DNA from: Flavobacterium zepuense
GTDB taxonomy: Bacteria; Bacteroidota; Bacteroidia; Flavobacteriales; Flavobacteriaceae
NCBI RefSeq assembly: GCF_007097145.1
Contig: NZ_VJVZ01000004.1
Location: 1-64,000, forward strand
Direction: 5' to 3'
DNA length: 64,000 nt
The translations under genes and the position numbers were made by a program. Of this stretch, positions 17,361-29,177 are shown in pieces; position 1 is the stretch's first letter, and the number at the start of each line of letters is the position of its first letter. Below the pieces are notes generated by a model. It saw only the letters and a list, made by a program, of their open reading frames with translations. It did not search any database and was not told the DNA's origin.

Positions 17361-18464
17361 TTACAAATAATTAACCGGATTAGTGTTTACCTGAGATAAT
17401 ACAACATTTACACCCTCAACCCTTTCTAAAATATAATCGGCAATATAGTTCATGGTATAGCGTTCGCTTTCAAAATGGCCTATATCTGCTAAAAGCAATT
17501 TATTTTCAGCTTCATAAAACTGATGGTATTTAAGGTCGGCTGTTAAGAAAACATCTGCACCGGCAGCAATGGCATTTTTAATTGCAAAGCTACCCGACCC
17601 TCCTAATACGGCAACCTTACTCACCATGTTGCCGGTAAAAGCACTATGCCTAATTCCCTGTGCATCCATTTTTTGTTTTACAAATTGCAGGAACTCAGCT
17701 TCAGGCATCGGTTTAGCTAACTCTCCCGTCATACCCAACCCGATATGCTGATGGCTATTTTCTAAAGAATAGATTTCATACGCTACCTCTTCATAAATAT
17801 GATTTGTAAATAGGGCTTTTAATATTTTGGGTTCGAGGTGTTTTTCAAAAGTAACCTCAATTTTAATTTCGGCAGCTTCTACAAATTCACCACGCTTGCC
17901 TATTTGAGGGTTGCTAAACTCATTACCACTATAAGTACCAGTACCAAGGCTGTTAAAGCTGCAATTATCATAATTACCAATACTGCCCGCCCCCGCATTA
18001 AAGAGTGCGTTACGAAGCTCTAAATGATTATCGGGCGTAGTATAAGTTACCAGCTTACGGATGAAGTTTTGTTTAGGGATCAGTACTTTGGTATTGATAA
18101 GGCCCAGTGCATCGCAAAATATTTTATTAACGCCCTGCTTATGGTTATCCAGCGCGGTATGAACTGCATAAATGGCAATATCATTTTTAATCGCTTTTAT
18201 AACAGCACGCTCAACATAATTTTTACCCGTTATTTTTTTTAGTCCAGAAAATAAAATAGGATGAAAACAAACCACCATATTACAACCTTTAGCAATTGCC
18301 TCATCAATAACAGCCCTAAGAGCATCATGGCAAACAAGTACACCAGTAACATCATCATTTGCATTACCTGTAAGCAAGCCTACATTATCAAAATCTTCGG
18401 CATAAGCTAATGGTGCCATTTGTTCTAAAACCTCTATTATATCTTTAGCTTTCATAAGTTGCAT
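17361..18464 (-). CDS. Nif3-like dinuclear metal-centre protein
   Basis: 367 residues, the long Nif3 form with a PII-like insert in the middle. Metal-ligand motifs are CFHPILF near the N terminus, VHTALDN, and KYHQFYEA with GHFESE near the C terminus. Family members form hexameric toroids that bind two metals, and the cellular role is unsettled (a GTP cyclohydrolase-like activity has been proposed for some). Start: the upstream Met is used; an internal ATG three codons on is equally plausible. Confidence 0.93.
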   Translation of the reverse strand: MQLMKAKDIIEVLEQMAPLAYAEDFDNVGLLTGNANDDVTGVLVCHDALRAVIDEAIAKGCNMVVCFHPILFSGLKKITGKNYVERAVIKAIKNDIAIYAVHTALDNHKQGVNKIFCDALGLINTKVLIPKQNFIRKLVTYTTPDNHLELRNALFNAGAGSIGNYDNCSFNSLGTGTYSGNEFSNPQIGKRGEFVEAAEIKIEVTFEKHLEPKILKALFTNHIYEEVAYEIYSLENSHQHIGLGMTGELAKPMPEAEFLQFVKQKMDAQGIRHSAFTGNMVSKVAVLGGSGSFAIKNAIAAGADVFLTADLKYHQFYEAENKLLLADIGHFESERYTMNYIADYILERVEGVNVVLSQVNTNPVNYL

Positions 18465-18491
18465 TTATATCTCAAAAATAACAATAAAAAA

Positions 18492-18512
18492 ACTGCCCCT
18501 AAAAGGGGCAGT
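18492..18512 (-). terminator. Terminator after the two-module Cys-rich lipoprotein
   Basis: A 9-bp stem ACTGCCCCT/AGGGGCAGT with a TTT loop and a TTTTTTATTG tail on the minus strand. Its core matches the terminator at 19102-19125. Confidence 0.9.
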
Positions 18513-18534
18513 CAGTATTTTATCAAACTATTAC

Positions 18535-18987
18535 CTATTGGCAAATTAAATCCTTAGTTTGTTCATAAGCGTCAATATATTGTTGATAAGGCATCTCGGT
18601 ATCCTCGTTTTCTATTACAGCAGTTCCGTTAGGACCTTTACAAATTTTTACACCGGTTCCTGCAGGAGCTCCTGCCGTAGCACACGTAACGCAATTAGTG
18701 ACAGGGATTGGAGGAGCAACAAACTCGTTACCACAAAAAAGCGAAAAATAATAATCTGCGGCTACATTAGTATTAGCGTTATCAACATACGCAATTCCGT
18801 CCTCATCTATACAAACTTCGTAATCCTGATCTATAATATCAGATGGTGGTGCATTTTCCGGTGTATCTTTAATTTCACATATCTGGCACCCTACATAGGT
18901 AACAGTTGCAACATCAGTATCGTCATCTCCACAGGCAACCAGCGTGATTCCGGCTAATAGTGCTATAGATAGTATAAGTTTTTTCAT
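18535..18987 (-). CDS. Cys-rich lipoprotein with two CxxC modules
   Basis: 150 residues. The lipoprotein signal peptide ends in VAC19. Two copies of a module follow: C34xxC37...C59...C85 and C99xxC102...C116...C149, each with a CxxxxGxAxV centre and a Y..Y segment. It appears to be a doubled version of the 73-residue lipoprotein 150 bases upstream, with which it shares the signal peptide pattern. I do not recognise a named family. The cysteines could form disulfides or bind metal. Confidence 0.8.
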   Translation of the reverse strand: MKKLILSIALLAGITLVACGDDDTDVATVTYVGCQICEIKDTPENAPPSDIIDQDYEVCIDEDGIAYVDNANTNVAADYYFSLFCGNEFVAPPIPVTNCVTCATAGAPAGTGVKICKGPNGTAVIENEDTEMPYQQYIDAYEQTKDLICQ

Positions 18988-19101
18988 TATTGAGGGTTAT
19001 TTATTTTGCGATACAGCAAAAAAAGAAAAAACGCGGGTCATATCCAAATGTTTGCGTTAAAAGTTTGCAAATATTATACATCAAGATATCGTTAAATAAA
19101 A

Positions 19102-19125
19102 AAACTGCCCCATTAGGGGCAGTTT
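19102..19125 (-). terminator. Terminator after the one-module Cys-rich lipoprotein
   Basis: A 10-bp stem AAACTGCCCC/GGGGCAGTTT with a 4-base loop and TTTTATTT tail on the minus strand, 10 bases past the stop. Confidence 0.92.
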
Positions 19126-19134
19126 CTTTAGGAA

Positions 19135-19356
19135 TTAGTCACACATTAAATCTACATATTCATCATATGCAATTCCAGAGTCTGTTCCTTGTACTGTAGC
19201 ATTTCCATTATCAGCTTTACATACTTGGTAAGTTTGACTTTGACCACCAGCACTAACTGTACAATCTACACAGTTATTTCCTTTGTCATCATCAGATGAA
19301 CAAGCAACGAATGTCATACCAGCTAATAGAGCTACAGCTAAAATAATTTTTTTCAT
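19135..19356 (-). CDS. Small Cys-rich lipoprotein, one CxxC module
   Basis: 73 residues: a lipoprotein signal peptide (MKKIILAVALLAGMTFVAC, Cys19), an acidic linker, then C29VDC32, VC46K, a GNATV strand and a terminal C72. The signal peptide is nearly the same as that of the 150-residue neighbour, so the pair arose by duplication. The gene has its own terminator, so it is a separate transcript. Function unknown. Confidence 0.82.
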   Translation of the reverse strand: MKKIILAVALLAGMTFVACSSDDDKGNNCVDCTVSAGGQSQTYQVCKADNGNATVQGTDSGIAYDEYVDLMCD

Positions 19357-19501
19357 GTTAAAAGGTGTTAATTAATTTGTGATAGCGCAAATCAATAAAA
19401 ATTTAATGTGATTTCCTAAAAATTTTGTGTTAAAGTTTAAATTTTTCTTTGTAAAGTGGAGAGTTTATCTACTTATTGATTAAAAGTTGTAAATTAGCGT
19501 A

Positions 19502-20509
19502 ATGAAAGTCTTACGATTATTACTACTCCCTATATCCTTAATATACTGGATGGCAACATCTTGCCGTAATTTGTTTTATAATTTCGGTTATTTCAAATCA
19601 TTTTCGTATTCACTGCCAATTATCGCTATTGGAAACCTAAGTACCGGTGGAACCGGCAAAACGCCACAAACTGAATACCTTATAAGACTCCTTTCCAGTC
19701 ATTTTAGCCTTGCAACATTAAGCCGTGGGTATAAAAGAAAGTCGAAAGGATTTGTTTTAGCCGACAAAAACGCCAATGCAGACATATTAGGAGATGAACC
19801 TTACCAATTTGCATCTAAATTCAGCACTATAAATGTAGCTGTTGATGTTAACCGTAAAAATGGTATTGAGCAACTTATTGCCTTAAAAAATCCGAAAATC
19901 ATACTACTTGATGATGCTTACCAGCACCGTCGTGTTAAAGCAGGTTTTTATATCCTGCTCACAGCTTATGGTGATCTTTATAGCGACGATTATATATTAC
20001 CGGCAGGTAATCTTAGAGAAGGCCGTAGTGGCGCAAAACGAGCCAATATAATTGTGGTAACTAAATGCCCGCCTCAATTATCAACTGAAGAACAGCACAA
20101 AATAACAAATAAGCTAAAACCTTTACCATCGCAAAAGGTGTTCTTTACAAGCATTGAGTATGATGCAGCGGTATATAACGGCCTAACAAGCTTAGACACA
20201 TCTGCCATTAAAAACCAGGAAAAAGTACTCGTTGCCGGTATTGCAAAGCCTAAGCCCTTTTTTGACTTTTTAAGCAACCCTAAAGACATTATAAAAAGCT
20301 ATCCCGATCATCATAATTTTAACGATAGTGAGTTGTTAGAACTAAACGAACTGGCTAAAAACAAAATTATAATTACTACTGAGAAAGATTATATGAGGTT
20401 AAAAGGAAAAGTACCGTTAGATAAGTTATTTTACCTTCCTATTAAGAGTAATTTTATAAGTAAAGGAGATGATTTTGACAGTACTATACTTAACTATGTA
20501 AATCGCTAA
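19502..20509 (+). CDS. lpxK: Tetraacyldisaccharide 4'-kinase
   Basis: Inner-membrane kinase that phosphorylates the 4' position of lipid A precursor, so the organism makes lipid A. The 335-residue protein has a hydrophobic N terminus, a P-loop GNLSTGGTGKT (44-54), SRGYKR, DDAYQHR and TEKDYMRL, all diagnostic for the family. It is transcribed divergently from the small lipoprotein gene and converges on the DUF3467 gene. Confidence 0.96.
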   Translation: MKVLRLLLLPISLIYWMATSCRNLFYNFGYFKSFSYSLPIIAIGNLSTGGTGKTPQTEYLIRLLSSHFSLATLSRGYKRKSKGFVLADKNANADILGDEPYQFASKFSTINVAVDVNRKNGIEQLIALKNPKIILLDDAYQHRRVKAGFYILLTAYGDLYSDDYILPAGNLREGRSGAKRANIIVVTKCPPQLSTEEQHKITNKLKPLPSQKVFFTSIEYDAAVYNGLTSLDTSAIKNQEKVLVAGIAKPKPFFDFLSNPKDIIKSYPDHHNFNDSELLELNELAKNKIIITTEKDYMRLKGKVPLDKLFYLPIKSNFISKGDDFDSTILNYVNR

Positions 20510-20573
20510 TAAACGAGCAGCGTGCAGATTTAGCAAAGCATTTTCGTCCATTACATCAATTAAAAGCATAAAA

Positions 20574-20599
20574 AAACCCTTTCATTACTGAAAGGGTTT
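20574..20599. terminator. Bidirectional terminator between lpxK and the DUF3467 gene
   Basis: A 10-bp stem AAACCCTTTC/GAAAGGGTTT with A-run on one side and T-rich sequence on the other, so it can end transcripts from both directions. Confidence 0.88.
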
Positions 20600-20608
20600 C
20601 TTATTTAT

Positions 20609-20920
20609 TTAAGCTTGTCCTGCAGGACCAAAACTCAGTGGAATTTGCGGTTGCTCCGTATCGCTTATCGTGCCGTGGGCAGCTTCAAAACGGTGGATGT
20701 TCTCGCCTAACGCTTTTAGCAGGCGCTTAGCATGCTGCGGCGTTAACACAATGCGTGATTTTACCTTAGCCTTGGGTATACCCGGCATAATGGCTACAAA
20801 ATCAACAACAAACTCAGACGCCGAATGGTTAATGATGGCAAGGTTACTGTACGTACCCTCAGCCGTTTTTTCATCAAGCTCTATGTTTATTTGTCCCGGT
20901 TGTTGTTTCTGGTCACTCAT
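20609..20920 (-). CDS. DUF3467 domain-containing protein
   Basis: 103 residues matching DUF3467: INIELDEKTAEGTYSN, HSASEFVVDF, MPGIPKAKVKSRIVLTP and HAKRLL. It starts 2 bases after the rpoC stop and so ends the rpoBC operon, an arrangement common in Bacteroidota. The role is unknown, but the linkage suggests a connection to RNA polymerase; that is inference. Confidence 0.92.
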   Translation of the reverse strand: MSDQKQQPGQINIELDEKTAEGTYSNLAIINHSASEFVVDFVAIMPGIPKAKVKSRIVLTPQHAKRLLKALGENIHRFEAAHGTISDTEQPQIPLSFGPAGQA

Positions 20921-20922
20921 TA

Positions 20923-23900
20923 TTAATAGTTATATTCCTCTTTAGGAGTTAACAGCTCATTATATTCTTCTTTAGAACCTACAATAATGTTATCGTAATC
21001 CCTCATACCTGTACCTGCAGGTATCCTGTGGCCCACGATTACATTTTCTTTAAGTCCTTCAAGTCCGTCAACTTTACCGGCTACTGCAGCTTCGTTTAGT
21101 ACCTTAGTAGTTTCCTGGAACGATGCCGCAGAAATGAACGATTTAGTTTGAAGCGATGCCCTTGTAATACCCTGTAGTACCGGAGTTGCCGTTGCAGGAA
21201 CAACATCTCTTGCAGATACCTGGTTTTTATCATTACGTTTAAGCAGCGAGTTCTCATCCCTTAGCTGGCGTGGCGTAATAAGCTGCCCCGGTTTAAGGTT
21301 TTCAGAATCTCCTGCATCTTCAACAACTTTCATTCCGTATAGCTTATCGTTTTCTACGATAAAGTCAGACGTATGTATTAACTGGTCTTCAAGGAAAAGG
21401 GTATCTCCCGGATCCTGAACCTGTACTTTACGCATCATCTGGCGGATAACAACTTCAAAGTGCTTATCATTGATCTTAACACCCTGAAGGCGGTATACCT
21501 CCTGAATTTCGTTTACAAGGTATTGCTGTACAGCAGATGGGCCTTGTATCCTAAGGATATCTTCTGGTGTAATTGCACCGTCTGATAATGGTAAACCGGC
21601 CTTAACGTAGTCATTTTCCTGAACAAGGATCTGGTTAGAAAGTTTAACCAAATATTTCTTGATCTCTCCAAATTTAGATTCGATAACGATCTCACGGTTA
21701 CCCCTTTTAATCTTACCGAATGATACAACACCGTCGATTTCTGATACTACAGCCGGGTTAGAAGGGTTACGCGCTTCAAGAAGCTCGGTAATCCTTGGTA
21801 AACCTCCGGTAATATCGCCGGTTTTAGATGAACGCCTTGGTATCTTAACTAAGATCTTACCAGCTTTAATCTTCTCGCCGTTATCTACAATAAGGTGGGC
21901 ACCAACCGGTAGATTGTATGAACGGATAAGTTCTCCTTCTTTTCCGTAGATCAATAAGGTTGGGATCAATTTCTTGTTCCTTGCCTCAGAGATTACTTTT
22001 TCCTGGAAACCTGTCTGCTCATCTATCTCAACCATAAATGATTGTCCTTGCTCGATGTCCTCATAAGCTACCTTACCGGTAAATTCAGAGATAATAACAC
22101 CGTTATAAGGGTCCCATTTACAGATGGTCGCTCCTTTTTCCACCACGTCGCCATCTTTAACAAAAATGCTCGAACCGTAAGGGATGTTGTGCGTATTTAA
22201 TACGATACCTGTGTTAACATCTACAAGCTTAAGCTCTGTAGAACGAGACACAACAATATCGGTCTGGTTACCTTCAGTATCCTCACCTACAACAGTTTTA
22301 AGATCTTCAATTTCAAGCCTACCTGCAAAACGGGTAACAATGCTTGATTCTTCAGATATACCACCCGCAACACCACCAACGTGGAATGTACGAAGTGTAA
22401 GCTGTGTACCAGGCTCACCAATAGATTGTGCAGCAATTACACCAACAGCCTCACCCCTTTGGGTCATTTTGCCGGTTGCAAGGTTACGACCATAACATTT
22501 GGCACATATACCTTTTCTTGCCTCACATGTAAGCGGAGAACGTACTTCTACCCTCTCTATAGGTGCAGCGTTTATAGCTTTAACTTCTGCTTCTTTAATT
22601 TGCTCGCCGGCATGTACAAGAATTTCATTATTAAGCGGGTTAATAACATCCTGTAACGCCACACGGCCTAATATTCTTTCACCAAGAGTCTCAACGATCT
22701 CTTCGTTCTTTTTAAGTGCACTAACCTCAATACCCCTAAGTGTACCACAATCTACAGAGTTTACAATAACGTCCTGAGAAACGTCGTGCAGCCTCCTTGT
22801 AAGGTACCCGGCATCAGCCGTTTTAAGAGCCGTATCCGCAAGACCTTTACGGGCACCGTGAGTAGAGATAAAGTACTCAAGGATCGATAGGCCTTCTTTA
22901 AAGTTAGAAAGGATCGGGTTTTCAATAATCTCACCACCACCGGCAGTTGATTTTTTAGGCTTAGCCATCAAACCACGCATACCTGTAAGCTGACGAATCT
23001 GTTCCTTAGAACCCCTCGCTCCGGAGTCAAGCATCATGTACACCGAGTTAAAGCCCTGTTGGTCTTCGCGGATGTTTTTCATGGCAAGCTCTGTAAGCAA
23101 TGCGTTGGTTGATGTCCAAACGTCAATTACCTGGTTGTAACGCTCATTATTGGTAATAAGCCCCATGTTATAGTTAACAGAGATAGCATCTACCTGCTCG
23201 TTAGCATCGGCAATAAGCTCCTGCTTTCTTGCAGGGATAATGATATCCCCAAGGCTGAATGACAAACCACCACGGAAGGCGAATTTGTAACCCATATCCT
23301 TCATATTATCAAGGAATGCAGCTGTTGTAGGCACATCGGTAACACTTAAAATCTTACCAATAATATCCCTTAGGGATTTCTTAGTAAGTACCTCATTGAT
23401 GTAACCCGCAGCTTCCGGAACTACTTCGTTAAACAATACCCTACCAGCCGTAGTCTGGATGATCTTGTAAACAAGCTCTCCTGCATCATTAAAGTCTTTA
23501 GCACGAATTTTAACACGGGCATTAAGCTCAAGTCGTCCTTCGTTTAGTGCTATGTTAACTTCTTCTGCAGAATAGAAAGTAAGGTCCTGTCCTAAAATTT
23601 TAAGCGTATCTGTAGACAAACGTTCTTTGGTCATGTAGTACAGACCAAGTACCATGTCCTGAGAAGGTACCGTAATAGGCGCACCGTTAGCAGGGTTAAG
23701 GATATTGTGCGATGCAAGCATTAACAACTGTGCCTCAAGTATAGCCTCAGGCCCTAACGGAAGGTGTACCGCCATCTGGTCACCATCAAAATCCGCATTA
23801 AATGCCGTACATACCAATGGGTGAAGCTGGATAGCTTTTCCTTCGATAAGTTTTGGCTGGAATGCCTGTATACCAAGCCTGTGAAGGGTTGGAGCCCTGT

Positions 23901-25221
23901 TTAATAGTACCGGGTGCCCTTTAATTACGTTTTCAAGGATATCCCAAACTACAGGTTCTTTTTTGTCTATTATTTTCTTAGCCGATTTCACCGTTTTAAC
24001 GATACCGCGCTCTATAAGCTTACGGATAACAAACGGTTTGTAAAGCTCGGCAGCCATATCTTTTGGCAAACCGCACTCAAACAATTTCATCTCTGGCCCA
24101 ACAACAATTACCGAACGCGCAGAATAGTCAACACGTTTACCCAATAGGTTTTGACGGAATCGTCCTTGTTTACCTTTTAATGAATCGGATAGTGATTTAA
24201 GCGGCCTGTTAGATTCTGTTTTAACAGCAGAAGCTTTCCTTGTGTTATCAAAAAGTGAATCTACAGATTCCTGTAGCATACGCTTTTCGTTACGAAGGAT
24301 AACTTCAGGAGCTTTAATCTCCATTAACCTTTTTAAACGGTTATTACGGATGATAACCCTCCTGTAAAGGTCGTTTAGATCGGAAGTTGCAAAACGTCCA
24401 CCATCAAGCGGCACCAATGGCCTAAGTTCCGGCGGGATAACCGGGATAACTTTAAGGATCATCCACTCTGGGCGGTTTTCCCTGTTAAAGTTAGACTCAC
24501 GGAAAGACTCTACAACCTGTAGCCTTTTAAGAGCCTCAGTTTTACGTTGTTTAGACGTTTCGTTATTGGCACTGTGGCGCAGTTGATAAGACAATTCGTC
24601 TAAGTCTATCCTTGCAAGCAGGTCCATAATACACTCTGCACCCATTTTAGCGATAAACTTGTTAGGGTCATTATCGTCAAGATATTGGTTTTCTGCAGGA
24701 AGTGTATCTAATATATTAAGATATTCTTCTTCGGTTAAAAAGTCTAACCTTTTAAGGCTTTCGCCATCCGGTCCTTTAGCAATACCGGCTTGTATAACCA
24801 CATACCTTTCATAGTATATGATCATGTCTAATTTTTTAGACGGAAGGCCAAGTATATAACCAATTTTGTTAGGCAGCGAACGAAAATACCAAATGTGGGC
24901 AATAGGCACTACAAGATTGATGTGGCCTACCCTGTCACGTCGAACTTTCTTCTCAGTAACTTCAACACCGCATCGGTCACAAACAATCCCTTTATATCGA
25001 ATCCTTTTGTATTTACCGCAGGCACATTCAAAATCCTTTACAGGGCCAAAAATACGCTCGCAGAAAAGGCCGTCCCTTTCCGGTTTGTGGGTACGATAGT
25101 TAATGGTTTCCGGTTTTAAAACCTCACCCCTTGATTCAGCAAGAATAGATTCCGGCGAAGCCAGGCCTATTGATATCTTGTTAAATCTTTTTACGGTATT
25201 TTTATCTTTTAATCTTGTCAT
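20923..25221 (-). CDS. rpoC: DNA-directed RNA polymerase beta' subunit
   Basis: 1432 residues, the usual Bacteroidota length. It has the N-terminal zinc-binding [20 protein letters not shown], the catalytic Mg-binding [12 protein letters not shown], the trigger-loop region and the second zinc site ([13 protein letters not shown]). It forms the active site of RNA polymerase together with RpoB. It lies 68 bases after rpoB with a hairpin in the gap. Confidence 0.99.
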   Translation of the reverse strand: MTRLKDKNTVKRFNKISIGLASPESILAESRGEVLKPETINYRTHKPERDGLFCERIFGPVKDFECACGKYKRIRYKGIVCDRCGVEVTEKKVRRDRVGHINLVVPIAHIWYFRSLPNKIGYILGLPSKKLDMIIYYERYVVIQAGIAKGPDGESLKRLDFLTEEEYLNILDTLPAENQYLDDNDPNKFIAKMGAECIMDLLARIDLDELSYQLRHSANNETSKQRKTEALKRLQVVESFRESNFNRENRPEWMILKVIPVIPPELRPLVPLDGGRFATSDLNDLYRRVIIRNNRLKRLMEIKAPEVILRNEKRMLQESVDSLFDNTRKASAVKTESNRPLKSLSDSLKGKQGRFRQNLLGKRVDYSARSVIVVGPEMKLFECGLPKDMAAELYKPFVIRKLIERGIVKTVKSAKKIIDKKEPVVWDILENVIKGHPVLLNRAPTLHRLGIQAFQPKLIEGKAIQLHPLVCTAFNADFDGDQMAVHLPLGPEAILEAQLLMLASHNILNPANGAPITVPSQDMVLGLYYMTKERLSTDTLKILGQDLTFYSAEEVNIALNEGRLELNARVKIRAKDFNDAGELVYKIIQTTAGRVLFNEVVPEAAGYINEVLTKKSLRDIIGKILSVTDVPTTAAFLDNMKDMGYKFAFRGGLSFSLGDIIIPARKQELIADANEQVDAISVNYNMGLITNNERYNQVIDVWTSTNALLTELAMKNIREDQQGFNSVYMMLDSGARGSKEQIRQLTGMRGLMAKPKKSTAGGGEIIENPILSNFKEGLSILEYFISTHGARKGLADTALKTADAGYLTRRLHDVSQDVIVNSVDCGTLRGIEVSALKKNEEIVETLGERILGRVALQDVINPLNNEILVHAGEQIKEAEVKAINAAPIERVEVRSPLTCEARKGICAKCYGRNLATGKMTQRGEAVGVIAAQSIGEPGTQLTLRTFHVGGVAGGISEESSIVTRFAGRLEIEDLKTVVGEDTEGNQTDIVVSRSTELKLVDVNTGIVLNTHNIPYGSSIFVKDGDVVEKGATICKWDPYNGVIISEFTGKVAYEDIEQGQSFMVEIDEQTGFQEKVISEARNKKLIPTLLIYGKEGELIRSYNLPVGAHLIVDNGEKIKAGKILVKIPRRSSKTGDITGGLPRITELLEARNPSNPAVVSEIDGVVSFGKIKRGNREIVIESKFGEIKKYLVKLSNQILVQENDYVKAGLPLSDGAITPEDILRIQGPSAVQQYLVNEIQEVYRLQGVKINDKHFEVVIRQMMRKVQVQDPGDTLFLEDQLIHTSDFIVENDKLYGMKVVEDAGDSENLKPGQLITPRQLRDENSLLKRNDKNQVSARDVVPATATPVLQGITRASLQTKSFISAASFQETTKVLNEAAVAGKVDGLEGLKENVIVGHRIPAGTGMRDYDNIIVGSKEEYNELLTPKEEYNY

Positions 25222-25257
25222 GATATGTAATCTACCAATTTATTAAAAAGTATAGAA

Positions 25258-25281
25258 GGGAACGGCCGCTAAGCCGTTCCC
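25258..25281 (-). promoter_or_regulatory. Hairpin between rpoB and rpoC
   Basis: A 9-bp stem GGGAACGGC/GCCGTTCCC with a 6-base loop, starting 8 bases past the rpoB stop. On the minus strand the T tract is interrupted (TTCTATACTTTTT), so it is a partial terminator or an mRNA processing or stability element. Confidence 0.6.
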
Positions 25282-25289
25282 GTGGTAAT

Positions 25290-28200
25290 TTATTCTTCTA
25301 ATCTGATGTCAAGACCAAGGCCTTTAAGTTCATGCATTAATACATTGAACGATTCTGGCAATCCTGGTTCCGGCATGGTTTCACCCTTAACGATAGCTTC
25401 GTAAGTTTTAGCCCTACCAATTACGTCATCCGATTTAACAGTCAGTATCTCCCTTAGTGTACTCGATGCACCGTAGGCCTCAAGTGCCCAAACCTCCATC
25501 TCTCCAAAACGCTGGCCACCAAACTGAGCTTTACCTCCAAGAGGCTGTTGCGTGATAAGCGAGTATGGACCGATTGAACGTGCGTGCATCTTATCGTCTA
25601 CCATGTGGCCCAGTTTAAGCATGTAGATAACACCTACAGTTGCCGGCTGGTGGAAACGCTCTCCGGTACCACCATCGTATAAATACGTATGGCCAAACCT
25701 TGGGATTCCTGCCTCATCAGTTAACTCATTAATCTGGTCAAGAGATGCACCGTCAAAAATAGGGGTAGCAAACTTGCGTCCTAAATTCATACCAGCCCAT
25801 CCAAGAACCGTTTCGTAAATCTGCCCGATGTTCATACGGGATGGTACACCAAGCGGGTTAAGTACGATATCTACAGGAGTACCATCCTCAAGGAACGGCA
25901 TATCTTCATGGCGAACAATTTTAGCAACAATACCTTTGTTACCGTGGCGTCCTGCCATTTTATCACCTACTTTAAGCTTACGTTTTTTAGCAATGTAAAC
26001 TTTAGCAAGTTTTAAGATTCCTGACGGAAGTTCGTCTCCAACCGTAATGGTAAACTTCTCTCTTCTTAGAGCACCCTGAAGGTCGTTCAGCTTAATCTTA
26101 TAGTTGTGGATAAGGTCGTTAACCATTGCATTGGTATCATCGTCCGTAGTCCACTGGCCTTTAGTTAAGTGAGCAAAATCTTCAACGGCATAAAGCATTT
26201 TCTGGGTGTATTTCTTACCTTTTGGTAATACTTCCTCACCAAGATCATTCATAACACCCTGAGAAGTTTTTCCGTTAACAATATTAAACAACTTGTCAAT
26301 TAACTTGTCTTTAAGCTCTACGAACTTAACTTCAAAATCACCTTCAAGTTTGCCTAAATCGTCTTTATCTTTAGTACGTTTACGTTTGTCCTTAACGGCA
26401 CGTGCAAACAGTTTCTTATCAAGAACCACGCCATGAAGTGATGGAGACGCTTTTAACGAAGCATCCTTGACATCGCCTGCTTTATCACCAAAGATGGCGC
26501 GAAGCAGTTTTTCTTCCGGTGTAGGGTCAGATTCTCCTTTAGGAGTAATCTTACCAATAAGGATGTCGCCAGGTTTAACCTCGGCACCAATCCTTATCAT
26601 ACCATTCTCATCAAGATCTTTAGTAGCCTCTTCAGATACGTTAGGAATATCGTTAGTTAACTCTTCGTTACCTAACTTAGTATCCCTTACCTCAAGAGAG
26701 TAATCATCAACGTGAATAGATGTAAAGATATCATCACGAACCACTTTTTCTGAGATAACAATTGCATCCTCAAAGTTATAACCTTTCCAGGGCATGAACG
26801 CCACTTTAAGGTTACGGCCAAGAGCAAGCTCACCGTTTTGTGTAGCATAACCTTCACAAAGAACCTGGCCTCTTACAACCCTGTCGCCCCTTCTTACAAT
26901 TGGCTTAAGGTTAATGCTGGTACTCTGGTTAGTTTTCCTAAATTTAATAAGCTGGTATGTTTTCTCATCCGGATCAAAGCTAATGCTCCTCTCACGGTCG
27001 GTCCTGTCATATTTAATAGTAATCTGGTTAGCATCTACATACTCTACGGTACCACTACCTTCGGCATTAATAAGTACACGAGAGTCAGAAGCTACCTGGC
27101 GCTCCAATCCTGTACCCACAATTGGGGCTTCCGGACGTAAAAGAGGAACCGCCTGGCGCATCATGTTAGATCCCATCAACGCACGGTTAGCATCATCATG
27201 TTCCAGGAACGGGATAAGCGAAGCCGATATCGATGCGATCTGGTTAGGTGCAACGTCTGTATAATGTACTACAGAAGGATCTACAACCGGGAAGTCGCCT
27301 TCCTCACGCGCAATAACCTTATCTGCAGTAATGTTACCATCGGCATCCATCTGAATGTTTGCCTGGGCAATCATTTTGCCTTCTTCTTCTTCGGCGCTTA
27401 AATAAATTGGTTCCGACTCTAAATCTACCCTACCTTCAGTAACCTTACGGTAAGGAGTTTCTATAAAGCCCATTCCGTTTACTTTAGCATAAACGCCAAG
27501 AGACGAGATTAGACCAATGTTTGGACCCTCCGGAGTTTCGATAGGACACAAACGACCGTAGTGCGTATAGTGAACATCTCGAACCTCAAAACCTGCTCTT
27601 TCACGCGATAAACCACCTGGTCCAAGTGCCGATAGCCTACGCTTGTGCGTAATCTCTGCAAGAGGGTTAGTCTGGTCCATAAACTGAGAAAGCTGGTTGG
27701 TACCAAAGAACGAGTTGATTACCGAAGACAATGTCTTAGCGTTGATAAGGTCAATCGGTGTAAACACCTCATTATCCCTAACATTCATACGCTCCCTGAT
27801 AGTCCTGGCCATACGGGCAAGACCTACACCAAACTGAGCTGATAACTGCTCTCCTACCGTTCTAACACGACGGTTAGAAAGGTGGTCGATATCATCAATC
27901 TCTGCTTTAGAGTTTATAAGCTCTATAAGGTATTTTACAATGGTAATAATATCTTCTTTGGTAAGCACCTGCTTTTCCATCGGGATATCAAGACCAAGTT
28001 TTTTGTTCATCCTGTAACGGCCTACATCACCTAAGTTGTAACGCTGGTCTGAAAAGAACAATTTATCTATAATGCCACGAGCTGTTTCCTCATCAGGTGG
28101 TTCTGCATTACGCAGCTGACGGTAAATGTGCTCTACAGCCTCTTTTTCTGAGTTAGTAGGGTCTTTTTGCAGCGTATTGTGGATAATACCATAATCTGCC

Positions 28201-29102
28201 TGGTTGTTATCCTCTTTATGAAGCAGTATCGTTTTTACGTTAGAATCAATGATCTCTTCAACATTATCTTTATCAATAATGGTATCCCTGTCTAATATAA
28301 TCTCGTTACGCTCAATAGATACAACCTCGCCAGTATCTTCATCCACAAAATCCTCATGCCATGTGTTTAGCACACGTGCAGCAAGCCTTCTGCCAATATA
28401 TTTTTTAAGTCCTGTTTTAGAAACTTTAATTTCTTCGGCAAGGTCAAAAATCTCAAGGATATCTTTATCTCTTTCAAAACCAATGGCACGGAAAAGCGTT
28501 GTAACAGGTAGTTTTTTCTTCCTGTCAATATAAGCATACATAACACTGTTAATGTCTGTAGCAAACTCAATCCACGAACCTTTAAAAGGAATTACCCTTG
28601 CAGAGTATAGTTTAGTTCCGTTTGCGTGGAACGACTGGCCAAAGAATACACCGGGAGACCTGTGAAGCTGTGATACAACTACACGCTCTGCACCGTTGAT
28701 AACAAAAGTACCACTTGGTGTCATGTATGGGATAGTACCCAGGTAAACATCCTGTACAATTGTCTCAAAATCTTCATGTTCAGGATCAGTACAGTACAGC
28801 TTTAAACGCGCTTTAAGCGGCACGCTGTACGTAAGGCCCCTGTCTATACACTCTTCAATTGTATAACGTGGCGGATCAACAAAGTAATCAAGGAACTCCA
28901 ATACAAACTGATTTCTGGTATCAGTAATCGGAAAGTTTTCCATGAAGGTGTTATAAAGACCTTCGTTGCCTCTTTCATCCGATTTGGTTTCAAGCTGGAA
29001 AAAATCCCTGAAGGACTTTACCTGTATATCCAGAAAATCCGGATAGCTTGGGATGTTTTTTGTTGAGGCAAAATTTAATCTTTCAGTCTGATTTGTTATC
29101 AT
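25290..29102 (-). CDS. rpoB: DNA-directed RNA polymerase beta subunit
   Basis: 1270 residues. Recognisable segments include the rifampicin-region [10 protein letters not shown] and [18 protein letters not shown] and the C-terminal [23 protein letters not shown]. The rifampicin core appears wild type by eye. The frame is also open from a TTG one codon upstream; the ATG at 29102 is used. It is preceded by a hairpin separating it from rplL. Confidence 0.99.
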   Translation of the reverse strand: MITNQTERLNFASTKNIPSYPDFLDIQVKSFRDFFQLETKSDERGNEGLYNTFMENFPITDTRNQFVLEFLDYFVDPPRYTIEECIDRGLTYSVPLKARLKLYCTDPEHEDFETIVQDVYLGTIPYMTPSGTFVINGAERVVVSQLHRSPGVFFGQSFHANGTKLYSARVIPFKGSWIEFATDINSVMYAYIDRKKKLPVTTLFRAIGFERDKDILEIFDLAEEIKVSKTGLKKYIGRRLAARVLNTWHEDFVDEDTGEVVSIERNEIILDRDTIIDKDNVEEIIDSNVKTILLHKEDNNQADYGIIHNTLQKDPTNSEKEAVEHIYRQLRNAEPPDEETARGIIDKLFFSDQRYNLGDVGRYRMNKKLGLDIPMEKQVLTKEDIITIVKYLIELINSKAEIDDIDHLSNRRVRTVGEQLSAQFGVGLARMARTIRERMNVRDNEVFTPIDLINAKTLSSVINSFFGTNQLSQFMDQTNPLAEITHKRRLSALGPGGLSRERAGFEVRDVHYTHYGRLCPIETPEGPNIGLISSLGVYAKVNGMGFIETPYRKVTEGRVDLESEPIYLSAEEEEGKMIAQANIQMDADGNITADKVIAREEGDFPVVDPSVVHYTDVAPNQIASISASLIPFLEHDDANRALMGSNMMRQAVPLLRPEAPIVGTGLERQVASDSRVLINAEGSGTVEYVDANQITIKYDRTDRERSISFDPDEKTYQLIKFRKTNQSTSINLKPIVRRGDRVVRGQVLCEGYATQNGELALGRNLKVAFMPWKGYNFEDAIVISEKVVRDDIFTSIHVDDYSLEVRDTKLGNEELTNDIPNVSEEATKDLDENGMIRIGAEVKPGDILIGKITPKGESDPTPEEKLLRAIFGDKAGDVKDASLKASPSLHGVVLDKKLFARAVKDKRKRTKDKDDLGKLEGDFEVKFVELKDKLIDKLFNIVNGKTSQGVMNDLGEEVLPKGKKYTQKMLYAVEDFAHLTKGQWTTDDDTNAMVNDLIHNYKIKLNDLQGALRREKFTITVGDELPSGILKLAKVYIAKKRKLKVGDKMAGRHGNKGIVAKIVRHEDMPFLEDGTPVDIVLNPLGVPSRMNIGQIYETVLGWAGMNLGRKFATPIFDGASLDQINELTDEAGIPRFGHTYLYDGGTGERFHQPATVGVIYMLKLGHMVDDKMHARSIGPYSLITQQPLGGKAQFGGQRFGEMEVWALEAYGASSTLREILTVKSDDVIGRAKTYEAIVKGETMPEPGLPESFNVLMHELKGLGLDIRLEE

Positions 29103-29177
29103 CAATGGACAAAATTTTGATTAAAAAAAGTAATATAGAAACGTATAAAACGTATAAAATGTTATTATACGAAAAAT

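Noticed and set aside
26838-27264. Plus-strand frames inside rpoB
   Set aside because: Antisense to highly conserved RNA polymerase sequence; no start context or family features.
29138-29171. CGTATAAAA direct repeats just upstream of rpoB as a binding site
   Set aside because: Two short AT-rich copies only; could be chance in an AT-rich leader and no known operator matches.
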